From: Paludibacter sp.
GTDB lineage: Bacteria > Bacteroidota > Bacteroidia > Bacteroidales > Paludibacteraceae
Assembly: GCA_023666945.1 (NCBI GenBank)
Contig: JAMPAY010000004.1
Coordinates: 82,042 to 146,041, forward strand
Length of the DNA: 64,000 bases
Reading direction: 5' to 3'
In this document: one piece after another, positions 29,701 to 38,662 of the stretch
Layout: every line of letters begins with the position of its first letter
Position numbering within the stretch: position 1 is the first letter of the stretch
Translations under genes and position numbers: made by a program
Notes under the pieces: model-generated
The model's input: the letters and a program-made list of their open reading frames with translations, nothing else
The model's database searches: none
What the model was told of the DNA's origin: nothing

Positions 29701-30061
29701 GTTGAATATACTCACCGAACTGAATGTAGACAGAGAAAGTTTCCGACAAATGGGACTCACCTTCGAGGAAAAAGCCTTCTACGATATTCTGCTTCACTTG
29801 CGTGATGAACATAATTTTGAGTTTGGTACGGATAGCCGATATGGCAATGATAGATGCAAAGACTTGGCAAAGAAAATCAAAGAAATAATCGATACGAAGT
29901 CGGCATTCTCCGATTGGCTGAATAATCAGCGGGTGCGCGACCAACTGAAACTGGAGATTAAAATCTGCTTGGTAAGAAATGGTTATCCTCCGCAATATAG
30001 TCCTATAGTATTCCAAGAGATAATGGGACAAGTGGAGAATTACAACCTGAATATAGAATAG
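26744..30061 (+). CDS. hsdR: Type I restriction endonuclease/translocase subunit (system 1)
   Basis: The 1105-residue R subunit has an N-terminal PD-(D/E)XK nuclease (D145 in RRPDLLLYV, E159 and K161 in IIELKNP). A superfamily 2 translocase follows, with Walker A GATGCGKT (303-310) and DEAH box SDEAHRT (413-416). The C-terminal region is helical and should bind the M2S core. It uses ATP to pull DNA and cuts far from the recognition site. A 110-bp gap separates it from the unknown gene. No stop or frameshift is seen, so it should be functional. Confidence 0.95.
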   Translation: MANLTSYNGRYCEQDFEDALIQLFAQAGWTYTFGEDIAREKGTDVLITADLRAYLMREYNDRLTVEEIDEIISKISLIGAESEFATMHRIYMLLVNGWQYIRQNGEPITLHLIHFEKHKRNTFRVVNQMTIDYVNNGQRKNRRPDLLLYVNGLPLCIIELKNPSKANATIADAYEQIHTRYWRDIPHLLHYCPLAMISDGVKTRLGTVVAPYEHFYAWRRVENDSPISTMGFDEVATMVQGVFTPTRFLEIFRDYIYFQDSEYDFEEKEIVCRYPQFFATRLLRESVLRSVADHSGKGGTYFGATGCGKTFTMAFLARQLSVRCAKQLGSPTIVMIVDRDDLQKQGAKLFTKSTEFLGLGEVRKIVSRRDLRQELSLRPSGGFYICTIQKFCDRKEDIIGVISTRSNIICFSDEAHRTQIEKSKQIRFDRDADENMRALVSKPYAKVLHEAFPNATFVGFTGTPIAETYQTFGDEVDRYTMDQAVADGITVPIKYHPRIAKVLLDETKVRAIEAYYRRCAEEAATEEDIQASKKAMSSMEIILGEPERLQRLAADIHHHFTSALDANPTRKQKAMIVCANRQIAYNLLLQFHAQFPEWFEDRLSPDDNLLTQEQLKELRPMPTIAMVATVGKNDPTDMYNYLGGVGNSERNDTLDACFKQVNSNFRIVIVVDMWITGFDVPCLTYLYNDKPLQKHTLIQTISRVNRKDTGKEYGLIIDYIGIRNNMLRAMKTYGGGGTTLAPTVDDIEQAYMLFKEQLEIIKRLFHGYDLTPFLNPHTDGVERYRQLSQAAEFVFANTQQLNLSEEGKKARMVLFKTYFLKMVQRMRAAYDICQPSDVLSDIEVSLAQCFMAIAGFVRKMSGTSEHDTESMNRQVRQMVEEALRYNNVVSILDGADEEDIFDAKFEEILSNVPLPATKLELLVKMLKKRIAEYGRTNALAAKKYQEMLEDTIKQYHERKKHLDLEEAGETQEQASSDIIRNATEQALNILTELNVDRESFRQMGLTFEEKAFYDILLHLRDEHNFEFGTDSRYGNDRCKDLAKKIKEIIDTKSAFSDWLNNQRVRDQLKLEIKICLVRNGYPPQYSPIVFQEIMGQVENYNLNIE

Positions 30062-30352
30062 CAACGAAGTATCTGACACAGTTGATCCATCGGCAACAAA
30101 ATAGAAGATAAATTGGTGATGGGTATTGAGGAGATGATGTAAACGCTGATAATGCAATATCTTCTTCAGATTTAGTTTTGCCAAATTTCTTATATTCAAT
30201 CAATGGTTTTCTACACGTAGATGTTGGTAGGTACGATATTTCTGACAACATTATTACGGTATCGTTACGAGGTATTGAGGGGGCCTTATCGCACTTTCAT
30301 TTTGTCAGCGGCGATTTCCAACGCCCTATTTTACCAATTCAAATAATTGTTG

Positions 30353-30360
30353 TACTTTTG
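30353..30360 (+). promoter_or_regulatory. Candidate promoter of the fabD-aspS-ettA operon
   Basis: TACTTTTG matches the -7 consensus and is followed by CAC, but there is no TTG at 19-21 bases upstream. It would give a leader of about 120 bases that includes the hairpin at 30414-30457. Confidence 0.5.
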
Positions 30361-30413
30361 CACAAGTATTATTGATAACCTGTTTGCATACCTTTGGATA
30401 GGCGAATAGTCAT

Positions 30414-30457
30414 GTAAGAACAACACAATGGTAAGACTATTAATGTGTTATTCTTAC
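30414..30457 (+). promoter_or_regulatory. Hairpin in the fabD leader
   Basis: GTAAGAACAACACA (30414-30427) and TGTGTTATTCTTAC (30444-30457) form a 14-bp stem with one C-A mismatch and a 16-base loop, ending 32 bases before the fabD ATG. It could act in leader regulation or be an operator; nothing in the sequence decides. Confidence 0.55.
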
Positions 30458-30489
30458 GTAAAGGTGTGCGGCATAAATTTTAGTGTACA

Positions 30490-31359
30490 ATGAAAGCTTA
30501 TGTTTTCCCCGGTCAGGGAGCACAATTTGTAGGTATGGGTAAAGACCTGTACGATACAAACGCAGTTGCGAAAGAGATGTTCGAGAAGGCAAATGATATT
30601 CTCGGATTCCGAATTACCGATATTATGTTCAACGGAACACCCGAAGATTTGAAGCAGACACGTGTAACACAACCTGCTGTTTTCTTACATTCGGTTATTG
30701 CCTCCAAAGTGTTGGCACAAGATACGCCCGATATGGTGGCAGGTCACTCCTTGGGTGAATACAGCGCATTAGTGGCTTGCGGTGCATTGGCATTTGAAGA
30801 CGCGCTCATTTTGGTTTCGAAGCGTGCACAGGCTATGCAAAAGGCTTGCGAACTCCAACCCTCTACCATGGCGGCTATTATAGGATTGCCCGATAATGTG
30901 GTGGATGAAGCATGCGACCAAATAAAAGACCATGTAGTAGTGGCAGCCAACTACAACTGCCCCGGGCAGATTGTTGTTTCCGGCTCGATTGAAGGCGTTG
31001 AGAAGGTTTGCGAAATACTTAAAGAACAAGGAGCCAAACGCGCTTTGCGGCTCAATGTAGGCGGGGCTTTCCACTCGCCACTCATGCAACCTGCTGCCGA
31101 GGAACTGAGTGCGGCTATATTGGCTACTACTTTCAATAAGCCTGCATGTCCTATCTATCAGAATGTAAATGCTTATCCTCAAACAGATCCGGAGGCTATT
31201 CGGAAGAATCTGATTGCGCAACTCATGGCACCTGTGCATTGGACGCAGACCGTAAAGAACATGATTCTCGACGGTGCCACCGAGTTCAGAGAATTTGGTC
31301 CGGGGGATGTGCTCAAAGGGCTTATCAGAAAGATAGACGCAACCGTAACAGTGGGCTGA
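30490..31359 (+). CDS. fabD: Malonyl-CoA:ACP transacylase
   Basis: The 289-residue enzyme loads malonate onto acyl carrier protein to start fatty acid synthesis. It shows FPGQGAQ at the N-terminus, nucleophile S87 in GHSLGEY, and the later FHSPLM with the catalytic histidine. Length is near the usual 300-310. It is followed by aspS after 40 bp. Confidence 0.95.
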   Translation: MKAYVFPGQGAQFVGMGKDLYDTNAVAKEMFEKANDILGFRITDIMFNGTPEDLKQTRVTQPAVFLHSVIASKVLAQDTPDMVAGHSLGEYSALVACGALAFEDALILVSKRAQAMQKACELQPSTMAAIIGLPDNVVDEACDQIKDHVVVAANYNCPGQIVVSGSIEGVEKVCEILKEQGAKRALRLNVGGAFHSPLMQPAAEELSAAILATTFNKPACPIYQNVNAYPQTDPEAIRKNLIAQLMAPVHWTQTVKNMILDGATEFREFGPGDVLKGLIRKIDATVTVG

Positions 31360-31399
31360 TTCGGTAACCAACCATCACCAAAGAATAAAAGCATACATT

Positions 31400-33154
31400 A
31401 TGTATAGAACCAATACATGCGGAGAACTTCGTCTCTCCGATACAGGCAAAACGGTAACGCTTACCGGGTGGGTACAACGTATCCGCAAAATGGGCGGTAT
31501 GACATTCGTCGATTTGCGCGATAGATATGGTATTACGCAATTGGCTTTCAATCAGGAAACCAATGCGGACGTATTTGAGCAGGCAAACCGATTGGGACGA
31601 GAATATGTGTTACAGGCTACAGGCTGTGTGCGCGAACGCTATTCCAAGAATCCGCAGATGCCTACAGGAGATATCGAATTGGAGGTGACAACGCTCAACA
31701 TTCTCAATGCTGCTGCAACGCCTCCTTTCACCATTGAAGACGAAACCGACGGCGGCGACGATTTGCGTATGAAGTATCGCTATTTGGACTTGCGTCGTCA
31801 GTGTGTACGTGCCAATCTCGAATTGCGACACAAAATGGCGTTCGAGGTACGCCGCTATCTTGACGAGCAAGGTTTCTTAGAAGTGGAAACCCCTGTATTG
31901 GTTAACTCAACTCCGGAGGGAGCACGCGACTTTGTTGTACCCTCACGCATGAACCCCGGACAGTTCTATGCACTGCCACAGAGTCCGCAGATTCTGAAGC
32001 AGTTGCTTATGGTGAGTGGGTTCGACCGCTATTTCCAAATAGTCAAGTGTTTCCGCGATGAAGACTTGCGTGCCGACCGACAGCCCGAGTTTACGCAAAT
32101 AGACTGCGAGATGTCGTTCGTAGAGCAGGAAGATGTACTGAATATGTTTGAAGGCATGTCGCGCCACTTGTTCAAAGTAATTAAGGATATCGACCTGCCC
32201 AAGTTGCCTCGTATGACTTGGCACGATGCCATGAAGTATTATGGTTCGGATAAGCCCGATACACGTTTCGATATGCGCTTTGTAGAACTTGACTTCATGA
32301 AAGGACATGGTTTTTCCGTCTTTGACAATGCTGCTTATGTGGGAGGTATTTGTGCCAAAGGTGCAGCAAATTACACTCGTAAGCAGATAGATGCTTTGAC
32401 GGATTTTGTTCGTCGCCCGCAGATTGGTGCCAAAGGGTTGGTATATGCACGTGTGGAGGCCGATGGCAATGTAAAATCAAGTGTCGATAAGTTCTTTACG
32501 CAAGAAGTACTGCAACAGATGAAGCAGGCTTTTGCGGCAGAACCGGGTGACCTGATTTTGGTGCTGAGCGGAGAGGACGTAATGAAAACGCGTAAACAAC
32601 TGTGTGAACTCCGTCTGGAGATGGGTAGTCAACTCGGTTTGCGCGATAAGAACAAGTACAGTTGCCTATGGGTAGTTGATTTCCCGATGTACGAATGGTC
32701 GGAAGAAGAGGGACGCTTGATGGCAATGCACCATCCGTTCACGGCTCCCAAGCCCGAAGATATACCTTTGTTGGATACCGATCCGGCATCGGTTCGTGCC
32801 AATGCTTACGATATGGTTATCAACGGTGTGGAAGTAGGTGGCGGAAGTATTCGTATACACGATGCCGCTTTGCAGCAGAAGGTGTTTGAGATACTTGGTT
32901 TCACCCCCGAAAAGGCACAGCAGAAGTTCGGTTTCCTGATGAATGCCTTCAAGTATGGTGCGCCTCCTCACGGCGGTTTGGCTTACGGACTTGACCGTTT
33001 CGTATCGCTCTTTGCCGGATTGGATTCGATACGCGACTGCATCGCTTTCCCGAAAAATAACCAAGGACGCGATGTTATGTTGGGCGCACCGGGACTTATA
33101 GACCAAAGCCAATTGGACGAATTGGCACTCCAAACAGTCTCCGCCCAAGAATAA
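31400..33154 (+). CDS. aspS: Aspartyl-tRNA synthetase
   Basis: The 584-residue class II synthetase has the N-terminal OB-fold anticodon-binding domain ([19 protein letters not shown]). It shows motif 2 ([18 protein letters not shown]), the bacterial insertion domain, and motif 3 ([10 protein letters not shown]) with its ATP-contacting arginine. Length fits the bacterial type. It charges tRNA-Asp; whether it is discriminating cannot be told here. Confidence 0.97.
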   Translation: MYRTNTCGELRLSDTGKTVTLTGWVQRIRKMGGMTFVDLRDRYGITQLAFNQETNADVFEQANRLGREYVLQATGCVRERYSKNPQMPTGDIELEVTTLNILNAAATPPFTIEDETDGGDDLRMKYRYLDLRRQCVRANLELRHKMAFEVRRYLDEQGFLEVETPVLVNSTPEGARDFVVPSRMNPGQFYALPQSPQILKQLLMVSGFDRYFQIVKCFRDEDLRADRQPEFTQIDCEMSFVEQEDVLNMFEGMSRHLFKVIKDIDLPKLPRMTWHDAMKYYGSDKPDTRFDMRFVELDFMKGHGFSVFDNAAYVGGICAKGAANYTRKQIDALTDFVRRPQIGAKGLVYARVEADGNVKSSVDKFFTQEVLQQMKQAFAAEPGDLILVLSGEDVMKTRKQLCELRLEMGSQLGLRDKNKYSCLWVVDFPMYEWSEEEGRLMAMHHPFTAPKPEDIPLLDTDPASVRANAYDMVINGVEVGGGSIRIHDAALQQKVFEILGFTPEKAQQKFGFLMNAFKYGAPPHGGLAYGLDRFVSLFAGLDSIRDCIAFPKNNQGRDVMLGAPGLIDQSQLDELALQTVSAQE

Positions 33155-33162
33155 TTGAGTAG

Positions 33163-33834
33163 ATGGAGAAAGGATACGTTTATATATTGACTAACCCAAG
33201 TTTCCGTGAAGATTGGGTAAAGATAGGAAAGAGCAGTCGTCCTGTGAATGTCAGGTCGAAAGAATTGGATAATACGGCAGTACCGCTCCCATTTGAAATA
33301 TATGCTACTATAGAGACAGTCAAGTACAATGAGGTGGAGAAACATGTACACAAGACCATTGATCGCTTATCGGATTTGCGCGTACGGCAGAATCGCGAAT
33401 TTTTCAATATAGCCCCGCAGGTTGCTCTTGATATCTTGATAGATATAGCCAAGATGATAGACGATTCCGTGATTACCAAATATAAGAATAACGCACCAAT
33501 TCTCATTACTACAGAGGAGGTATCTCTACCGGAGATAAACGATGAAGAAAGAACACAGCGTCATGCCAAACCGAGATTTAAGTTTAGTATGATAGGTATA
33601 GAGATAGGCGAAATGGTGGTATTTGACCCTATTGGTTTAGAAGTTCGTGTTGCTTCAGATAATCAGGTGGAATATAACGGACGGTTATATAAGTTATCGC
33701 CCTTTGTAGGCACATTTATGCCTGAAGAACGGAGAAATATATCGGGTGCCTATCAAGGCTCTAAGTATTTCTCCTACAAAGGACGTATTTTAGATGACAT
33801 ACGCAAAGAGTACGAGGAATGTAATCGGCAGTAA
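33163..33834 (+). CDS. GIY-YIG nuclease (T5orf172/Mug113-like) with a RAMA-like C-terminus
   Basis: The 223-residue protein opens with YVYILTNPSFREDWVKIGKS, a GIY-YIG domain of the T5orf172 type (about 1-90), with R40-region and downstream Glu typical of the fold. After a linker, the C-terminal 75 residues (FSMIGIEIGEMVVF, VEYNGRLYKLSPF, YFSYKGRIL) resemble the RAMA domain found at the ends of restriction and modification proteins. It starts 8 bp after aspS and precedes ettA by 24 bp, so it rides in a housekeeping operon. Role unknown; a DNA repair or defence nuclease is plausible. Confidence 0.75.
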   Translation: MEKGYVYILTNPSFREDWVKIGKSSRPVNVRSKELDNTAVPLPFEIYATIETVKYNEVEKHVHKTIDRLSDLRVRQNREFFNIAPQVALDILIDIAKMIDDSVITKYKNNAPILITTEEVSLPEINDEERTQRHAKPRFKFSMIGIEIGEMVVFDPIGLEVRVASDNQVEYNGRLYKLSPFVGTFMPEERRNISGAYQGSKYFSYKGRILDDIRKEYEECNRQ

Positions 33835-33858
33835 TATAAATTTATAGATACTATAACT

Positions 33859-35535
33859 ATGGCAGACGATAAGAAGATTATATTTTCGATGGTGGGAGTG
33901 AGCAAATCGTTCTCACCTCAAAAGCGGGTATTAAACAACATCTACCTTAGTTTTTTCTATGGTGCCAAGATTGGTATCATTGGTCTGAATGGTTCGGGTA
34001 AGTCCACTTTGCTCAAAATTATTGCAGGTGTAGAGAAGAACTACGAAGGCGAGGTGGTGTTCTCACCGGGCTATTCGGTGGGCTATTTGGAGCAAGAACC
34101 TAAGTTAGATCCCGAAAAGACGGTCAAACAAGTTGTGCAAGAAGGTGTACAGTCGGTGGTGGATATGTTGGCGGAATACGACCAAATAAATGCTGCTTTT
34201 GCCGAACCTGATGCCGATTTCGATAAATTGTTGGCACGGCAAGGCGAACTGCAAGAATTGCTCGACCATGCCGATGCTTGGAACCTGGACAACAAACTGG
34301 AGCGTGCCATGGACGCCCTGCGCTGTCCCGACGAGGATGCTTTGGTAAAGAACCTGAGTGGAGGTGAGCGTCGTCGTGTGGCTCTTTGTCGTTTGCTCTT
34401 ACAACAGCCTGACATCTTGCTGCTTGATGAGCCTACCAACCACTTGGATGCCGAGTCGGTAGAATGGTTGGAACAGCACTTGCAGCAATACGAAGGAACT
34501 GTTATTGCCGTTACGCACGACCGCTATTTCCTTGACCATGTGGCAGGTTGGATTCTGGAGTTAGACCGTGGCGAAGGTATTCCTTGGAAAGGTAATTACT
34601 CTTCATGGTTGGAGCAGAAGACCACACGTATGGCCATGGAGGAGAAGCAGGCGAGCAAACGTCGGAAAACCTTGGAGCGTGAGTTGGAGTGGGTACGTAT
34701 GGCACCGAAAGCCCGTCAGGCAAAAGGAAAGGCGCGTTTGGCAGCGTACGACAAGATGCTGAACGAAGAACAACGCGAGAGGGAAGAGAAGTTGGAAATC
34801 TTTATTCCGAACGGACCGCGTTTGGGCAATAAAGTGGTGAATGCAGAACATGTAAGCAAAGCTTTTGGCGACAAACTATTGTTTGAAGATCTGAACTTCA
34901 TGCTTCCGCCTAACGGCATAGTGGGAGTTATAGGTCCGAATGGTGCCGGTAAAACAACACTCTTCCGTTTGATCATGGGCTTGGAACAGGCCGACGGAGG
35001 TACATTCTCTGTGGGGGAGACGGTAAAGATTGGCTATGTAGATCAGGTACACTCTAATATAGACCCTGCAAAGTCGGTATATGAGACTATTTCGGGCGGT
35101 ACGGAGTTTATACGTGTAGGCGGCAAAGAAGTGAATGCACGAGCCTATTTGAGTCGTTTCAACTTTACGGGTGCCGACCAAGAGAAGAAGTGCGGTGTAT
35201 TGAGCGGTGGTGAGCGTAACCGTTTGCATTTGGCACTTACGCTAAAGAGCGAGGCTAATGTGTTGCTCTTGGACGAACCTACCAACGATATTGACGTTAA
35301 TACGTTGCGGGCATTGGAAGAGGGCTTGGAAAACTTTGCGGGTTGTGCCGTAGTAATCAGTCACGACCGCTGGTTCTTGGACCGTATTTGTACGCATATC
35401 ATTGCGTTTGAAGGCGATAGTAAGGTCTTTGTATTTGAGGGAAGTTATTCCGAATACGAACAGAACAAACGCCAACGTTTAGGCGAAGACGCCATGGCAC
35501 CGAAACGTATCCGTTACAAGAAACTAATGGCCTGA
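33859..35535 (+). CDS. ettA: ABC-F protein EttA (energy-dependent translational throttle)
   Basis: The 558-residue protein holds two ABC ATPase domains: Walker A GLNGSGKST and GPNGAGKTT, signatures LSGGERRRV and LSGGERNRL. The linker is a charged arm (about 245-315). There is no membrane domain, as expected for ABC-F. EttA binds the ribosomal E site and gates entry into elongation according to the ATP/ADP ratio. Length and the C-terminal end match EttA better than antibiotic-resistance ABC-Fs. It is followed by a strong terminator. Confidence 0.92.
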   Translation: MADDKKIIFSMVGVSKSFSPQKRVLNNIYLSFFYGAKIGIIGLNGSGKSTLLKIIAGVEKNYEGEVVFSPGYSVGYLEQEPKLDPEKTVKQVVQEGVQSVVDMLAEYDQINAAFAEPDADFDKLLARQGELQELLDHADAWNLDNKLERAMDALRCPDEDALVKNLSGGERRRVALCRLLLQQPDILLLDEPTNHLDAESVEWLEQHLQQYEGTVIAVTHDRYFLDHVAGWILELDRGEGIPWKGNYSSWLEQKTTRMAMEEKQASKRRKTLERELEWVRMAPKARQAKGKARLAAYDKMLNEEQREREEKLEIFIPNGPRLGNKVVNAEHVSKAFGDKLLFEDLNFMLPPNGIVGVIGPNGAGKTTLFRLIMGLEQADGGTFSVGETVKIGYVDQVHSNIDPAKSVYETISGGTEFIRVGGKEVNARAYLSRFNFTGADQEKKCGVLSGGERNRLHLALTLKSEANVLLLDEPTNDIDVNTLRALEEGLENFAGCAVVISHDRWFLDRICTHIIAFEGDSKVFVFEGSYSEYEQNKRQRLGEDAMAPKRIRYKKLMA

Positions 35536-35561
35536 GCCCGGTATCTTGGTATGTAAAACCG

Positions 35562-35594
35562 ATAAAGCCTGCCTTCTGAGAAAGCAGGCTTTAT
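35562..35594 (+). terminator. Terminator after ettA
   Basis: ATAAAGCCTGC and GCAGGCTTTAT form a perfect 11-bp stem with an 11-base loop, followed by TGATTTTAT. It also lies downstream of the convergent TraB/GumN gene and may serve both strands. Confidence 0.85.
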
Positions 35595-35711
35595 TGATTT
35601 TATAGAGGGAGTGCGTATTTGGGCAGGTGAATCGCAGCAAAGAATAGGGGGGCTTGCGGTGCCATTGCAAGATATTTCTCTTTTTCCCGGTTGCTCTGTT
35701 TGTGCGGGATG

Positions 35712-36593
35712 TTATTTTCGGTTGACGGCTTTCACCTTATAGCCGGCGGCTTTCAGTTGCGCAAGCAAGCCTTTCTCTCCGCCTAAAAATACGGCATCTA
35801 AGCAGATAAAGGCATTGCCCTCGTGCAGATAGGGTGCAAGTCGTTTCACCCAAGTGAGGTTACGCCGGCAGAAGACTTGGTAGTCGGAAAAGGAGCGTGT
35901 CGACAAGTTGTCGGGCATGGATATTTCGTAGGCTATTTGTGTCAGTTGTCCCATTTTGTAGGCGGACAAGACGGCTTTTTCCAAGCGAATTTCGCGTTCG
36001 GGATATTCCACTATTTTCAGCAGTTCTTTGCATTGCCAATGAAAAGGTTCGCGTTCGAAGAGCATATAGAGGGCTTCGCCCGTATCGTCTAAGGCATGGA
36101 TAGGTATGCCTTGTTGTTCGGCTATGCTCTGAAAGAATATCTCCGAACTGCGATTCTCGTCGTAGTTCATCCAACGGCGTAAGAGTTCGTTCCGATAGAG
36201 TTCGGTCAGATAGGAGGGTTGCATGCGTCCTATCTTGTCGAACCCCATTTTCAGTGTCAGTTTGAGGGCTTCGTCGATTTTGTGATACTCTTCGTCGGTG
36301 TAGAAATTCTTTAGTTGCACCGAATCGGGCAGTAGGGCGGCTTGTCGTAAAGCATGGAGTGCTTCGAAATCGTACATTGCCATTTCCGTAATTACCTTAT
36401 CGCAACGTCCGAACACCTTGAACAGGTTGGGTACGCTATCGAGAAAAGCAATCTCGCATAGTTTGTCGGTAGCAAAAAGGTATGATTTGGCTTGTGTGTT
36501 GTTGCCCGATATTTCGTATAACAATTGAGCCTGTGCGGGCAGTGCGCACGAACAGGCAATAAGCAGCATAGATAGTAAGCGATGATGGTGCAT
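35712..36593 (-). CDS. TraB/GumN family protein
   Basis: The 293-residue protein has a signal peptide ending near AQAQ (about residue 22), so it is probably periplasmic. Its body matches the TraB/GumN (PF01963) pattern: SYLFATDK near the N-terminus in place of the usual G-T-x-H, and a C-terminal NAFICLDAVFLGGEKGLLAQLKAAGYKV. The usual histidine-containing GT-HxP and GxxH motifs look altered here, so any metalloprotease-like activity proposed for the family may be lost. It is the last gene of a minus-strand operon, 5 bp after the TPR gene. Confidence 0.78.
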   Translation of the reverse strand: MHHHRLLSMLLIACSCALPAQAQLLYEISGNNTQAKSYLFATDKLCEIAFLDSVPNLFKVFGRCDKVITEMAMYDFEALHALRQAALLPDSVQLKNFYTDEEYHKIDEALKLTLKMGFDKIGRMQPSYLTELYRNELLRRWMNYDENRSSEIFFQSIAEQQGIPIHALDDTGEALYMLFEREPFHWQCKELLKIVEYPEREIRLEKAVLSAYKMGQLTQIAYEISMPDNLSTRSFSDYQVFCRRNLTWVKRLAPYLHEGNAFICLDAVFLGGEKGLLAQLKAAGYKVKAVNRK

Positions 36594-36598
36594 GGTGG

Positions 36599-38608
36599 TT
36601 ATTGTAAGCGTGTAATCAGATTATAGGCTTGGTATATACCCAGTTCGCCCGCTTTGCTCAGGTCGGCTATGCCTTGGTCGGCATCGTCAATGAATATGCG
36701 TGTCAGCCCGCGGTTGAACCATGCTTCGGCAAAGTCGGGATCGGCATCAATGGCTTGGGTGTAGCAGGCAATGGCTGCAGCGAAATCTTTCTGAGCGCAG
36801 AGCATATTGGCCTTGTTATAGTAGGCAAATGCAAAGTCGGGTAGGAGTTTGACTGTTTGGTCAAGGTCGCGCAAGATGAGTTCGAAATCCATCTTGGTGT
36901 TGAGTCGGGCATCGTCTTGTTGCGCCAAGGTGGAGAGGTCTTGTGTATTGCGTTGGTATTCCAAGTGTTTATATCGCCAATTGGCGCGACAGAAGCAGGC
37001 TATACCGAAATCGGGACGGAGCAACAAGGTCTGTGTGCAGTCGTCGATAGCGGACGAATAGTCTTGTACCAAGGCAAACTCTATGGCCCGGGCAAAATAG
37101 AGGTCGGGCAGGTCGGGGTGGAGGTCGATTTGTTCAGAAAGGCGGTTTATGGCATCGAAGTGTGTTTCTACCAAGTCGGCAGTAAGCGACAGTTCTTGCA
37201 CCGTAAAGCGTAAAGTGGAAGGGAGTACACCGCTTTTGTTGTAGTCGTCGACTGCCCAATGTGAGTAATTGGTGCGTCGTAGCGATTGGTTTTGTGCGTA
37301 ATAACTTAGTGTGATGTTGGGTTCGTTTATGACATCGGCATAGCGTTTTTGTATGGCACCGCGGGCTTCGCTTTGGTAGACGGTTTCTTCTTGCGGGTCG
37401 GACAGGTTTTGAGCAGCCCGATTGGAGAACTCTTTTCGGCGGTCTTTGCGTGGACGATTGTCAGCCAACTGTACATCGGTGTTTACGGCATTTTGGGTGC
37501 GTTGTATTTCTTCTTTCCGATCTTCCAAGTCGCGTGCTTTTTGTTGGTAGCGGTAGGCACTTTTTGTATCGTTGAGTGCGGTTTTGGCTTGTGCGGCGAG
37601 GTAGTAGGCGGGCAGGAAATAGGGATAGGTGCTGATGAGCAGGTCGAAGTCGGTGACGGCATCTTGCCATTGGCGCAATTGCAGATTTACCACGCCGCGC
37701 TGATAATACATCTCTATGTTATCGGGGTCGAGGTTGATGGCTGTATTGAGGTCGTCCAAAGCACGATTCCAATCGCCCAACTCGGCACGCAGGAGTCCGC
37801 GGTTGTAGTAGCATTGTGCGTTGCGCGGGTCGTATTGTACGGCTTTGTCGTAGTCGGCAAGTGCGCCTCGGTAGTTGTGGTTTTTGTAGTAGATGATACC
37901 GCGGTTGATATAGTCGCCTGCCCACTTGCTATCCAGTTCGATAGCGCGTGTAAGGTCGTTAAGTGCATCCGTTTCGTTGTTCAGGAGCATGTTTACGAGT
38001 CCTCTGGCACTCCAGTTGGCTGCGTTCTGCGAGTCGTAGCGTATGGCTTCCGTAAAACTTGCCAAGGCGCAGAGTGTATCTTTCCGAGCGATGCAGATAG
38101 TACCTTTCTCGAAGTTCAGATTGGCAGAGCGCGGTTCACGTTTGAGCAGATAGTCGATATCTTCGGTTGCACCGTCAAAATCGTTGTTCTGTGCGCGTAC
38201 ATCGGCACGGAGCAGTATGTAGGTTTTGTTTTCGGGTGCGAAGATGAGTGCTTCCGTAAAATCCTTCTCTGCTTCGCCGTAACGCTGCTGCTGTCGGTAG
38301 ACAAAGCCTCGGGTGTAGTAGGCCCCGGGCAGAAAAGGATTGTTGGCTATAGCATGGTCGCAGTCGGATTCTGCTCCTTTGTAGTCGCCCAATTGTATTT
38401 TGGCAATGGCACGATAGAGATAGGGCTCAGCCAACCAAGGCTTAAGTTTGATGACTTGATTGAAGTACTGAATACTGAGTACATAGTCGTCGAAATAGAG
38501 GGCATTGCGTCCGATAGCGGTGATGCGGTCGGTATTAAGTTGTGCATGTGCTTTGGGACATCCCAAAGCACATGCTATCAATAATGCTATGCCTATGGCT
38601 TTCTTCAT
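36599..38608 (-). CDS. Secreted tetratricopeptide-repeat protein
   Basis: The 669-residue protein starts with a signal peptide (MKKAIGIALLIACALGC, cleavage after HAQ). It then has at least nine TPR units with clear W/L-G-Y-A-F-A-P patterns, such as AGDYINRGIIYYKNHNYRGA and NAQCYYNRGLLRAELGDWNRA. TPR arrays act as protein-binding scaffolds; here in the periplasm. An upstream in-frame ATG at 38626 is possible, but the signal peptide fits the later one. It lies between the EF-hand membrane protein and the TraB/GumN gene. Confidence 0.83.
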   Translation of the reverse strand: MKKAIGIALLIACALGCPKAHAQLNTDRITAIGRNALYFDDYVLSIQYFNQVIKLKPWLAEPYLYRAIAKIQLGDYKGAESDCDHAIANNPFLPGAYYTRGFVYRQQQRYGEAEKDFTEALIFAPENKTYILLRADVRAQNNDFDGATEDIDYLLKREPRSANLNFEKGTICIARKDTLCALASFTEAIRYDSQNAANWSARGLVNMLLNNETDALNDLTRAIELDSKWAGDYINRGIIYYKNHNYRGALADYDKAVQYDPRNAQCYYNRGLLRAELGDWNRALDDLNTAINLDPDNIEMYYQRGVVNLQLRQWQDAVTDFDLLISTYPYFLPAYYLAAQAKTALNDTKSAYRYQQKARDLEDRKEEIQRTQNAVNTDVQLADNRPRKDRRKEFSNRAAQNLSDPQEETVYQSEARGAIQKRYADVINEPNITLSYYAQNQSLRRTNYSHWAVDDYNKSGVLPSTLRFTVQELSLTADLVETHFDAINRLSEQIDLHPDLPDLYFARAIEFALVQDYSSAIDDCTQTLLLRPDFGIACFCRANWRYKHLEYQRNTQDLSTLAQQDDARLNTKMDFELILRDLDQTVKLLPDFAFAYYNKANMLCAQKDFAAAIACYTQAIDADPDFAEAWFNRGLTRIFIDDADQGIADLSKAGELGIYQAYNLITRLQ

Positions 38609-38662
38609 ACGTATTGGTATCTGCATGACAAATAGTGTGCCATGTGCAGACTGTGCACGCTG

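Larger units (their letters stand above)
30062..30489. other. 428-bp intergenic region between hsdR and fabD
   Basis: It holds a candidate fabD promoter (30353-30360) and a hairpin in the presumed fabD leader (30414-30457). A minus-strand open frame (30003-30251) overlaps the hsdR end and lacks support. I found no terminator hairpin directly after hsdR. Confidence 0.55.

Noticed and set aside
30003..30251. 82-codon minus-strand frame after hsdR
   Set aside because: It overlaps the end of hsdR and shows no domain or promoter; a remnant cannot be excluded.
37349..38584. 411-codon plus-strand frame opposite the TPR gene
   Set aside because: Composition is the mirror of the TPR repeats; no start signal or promoter.
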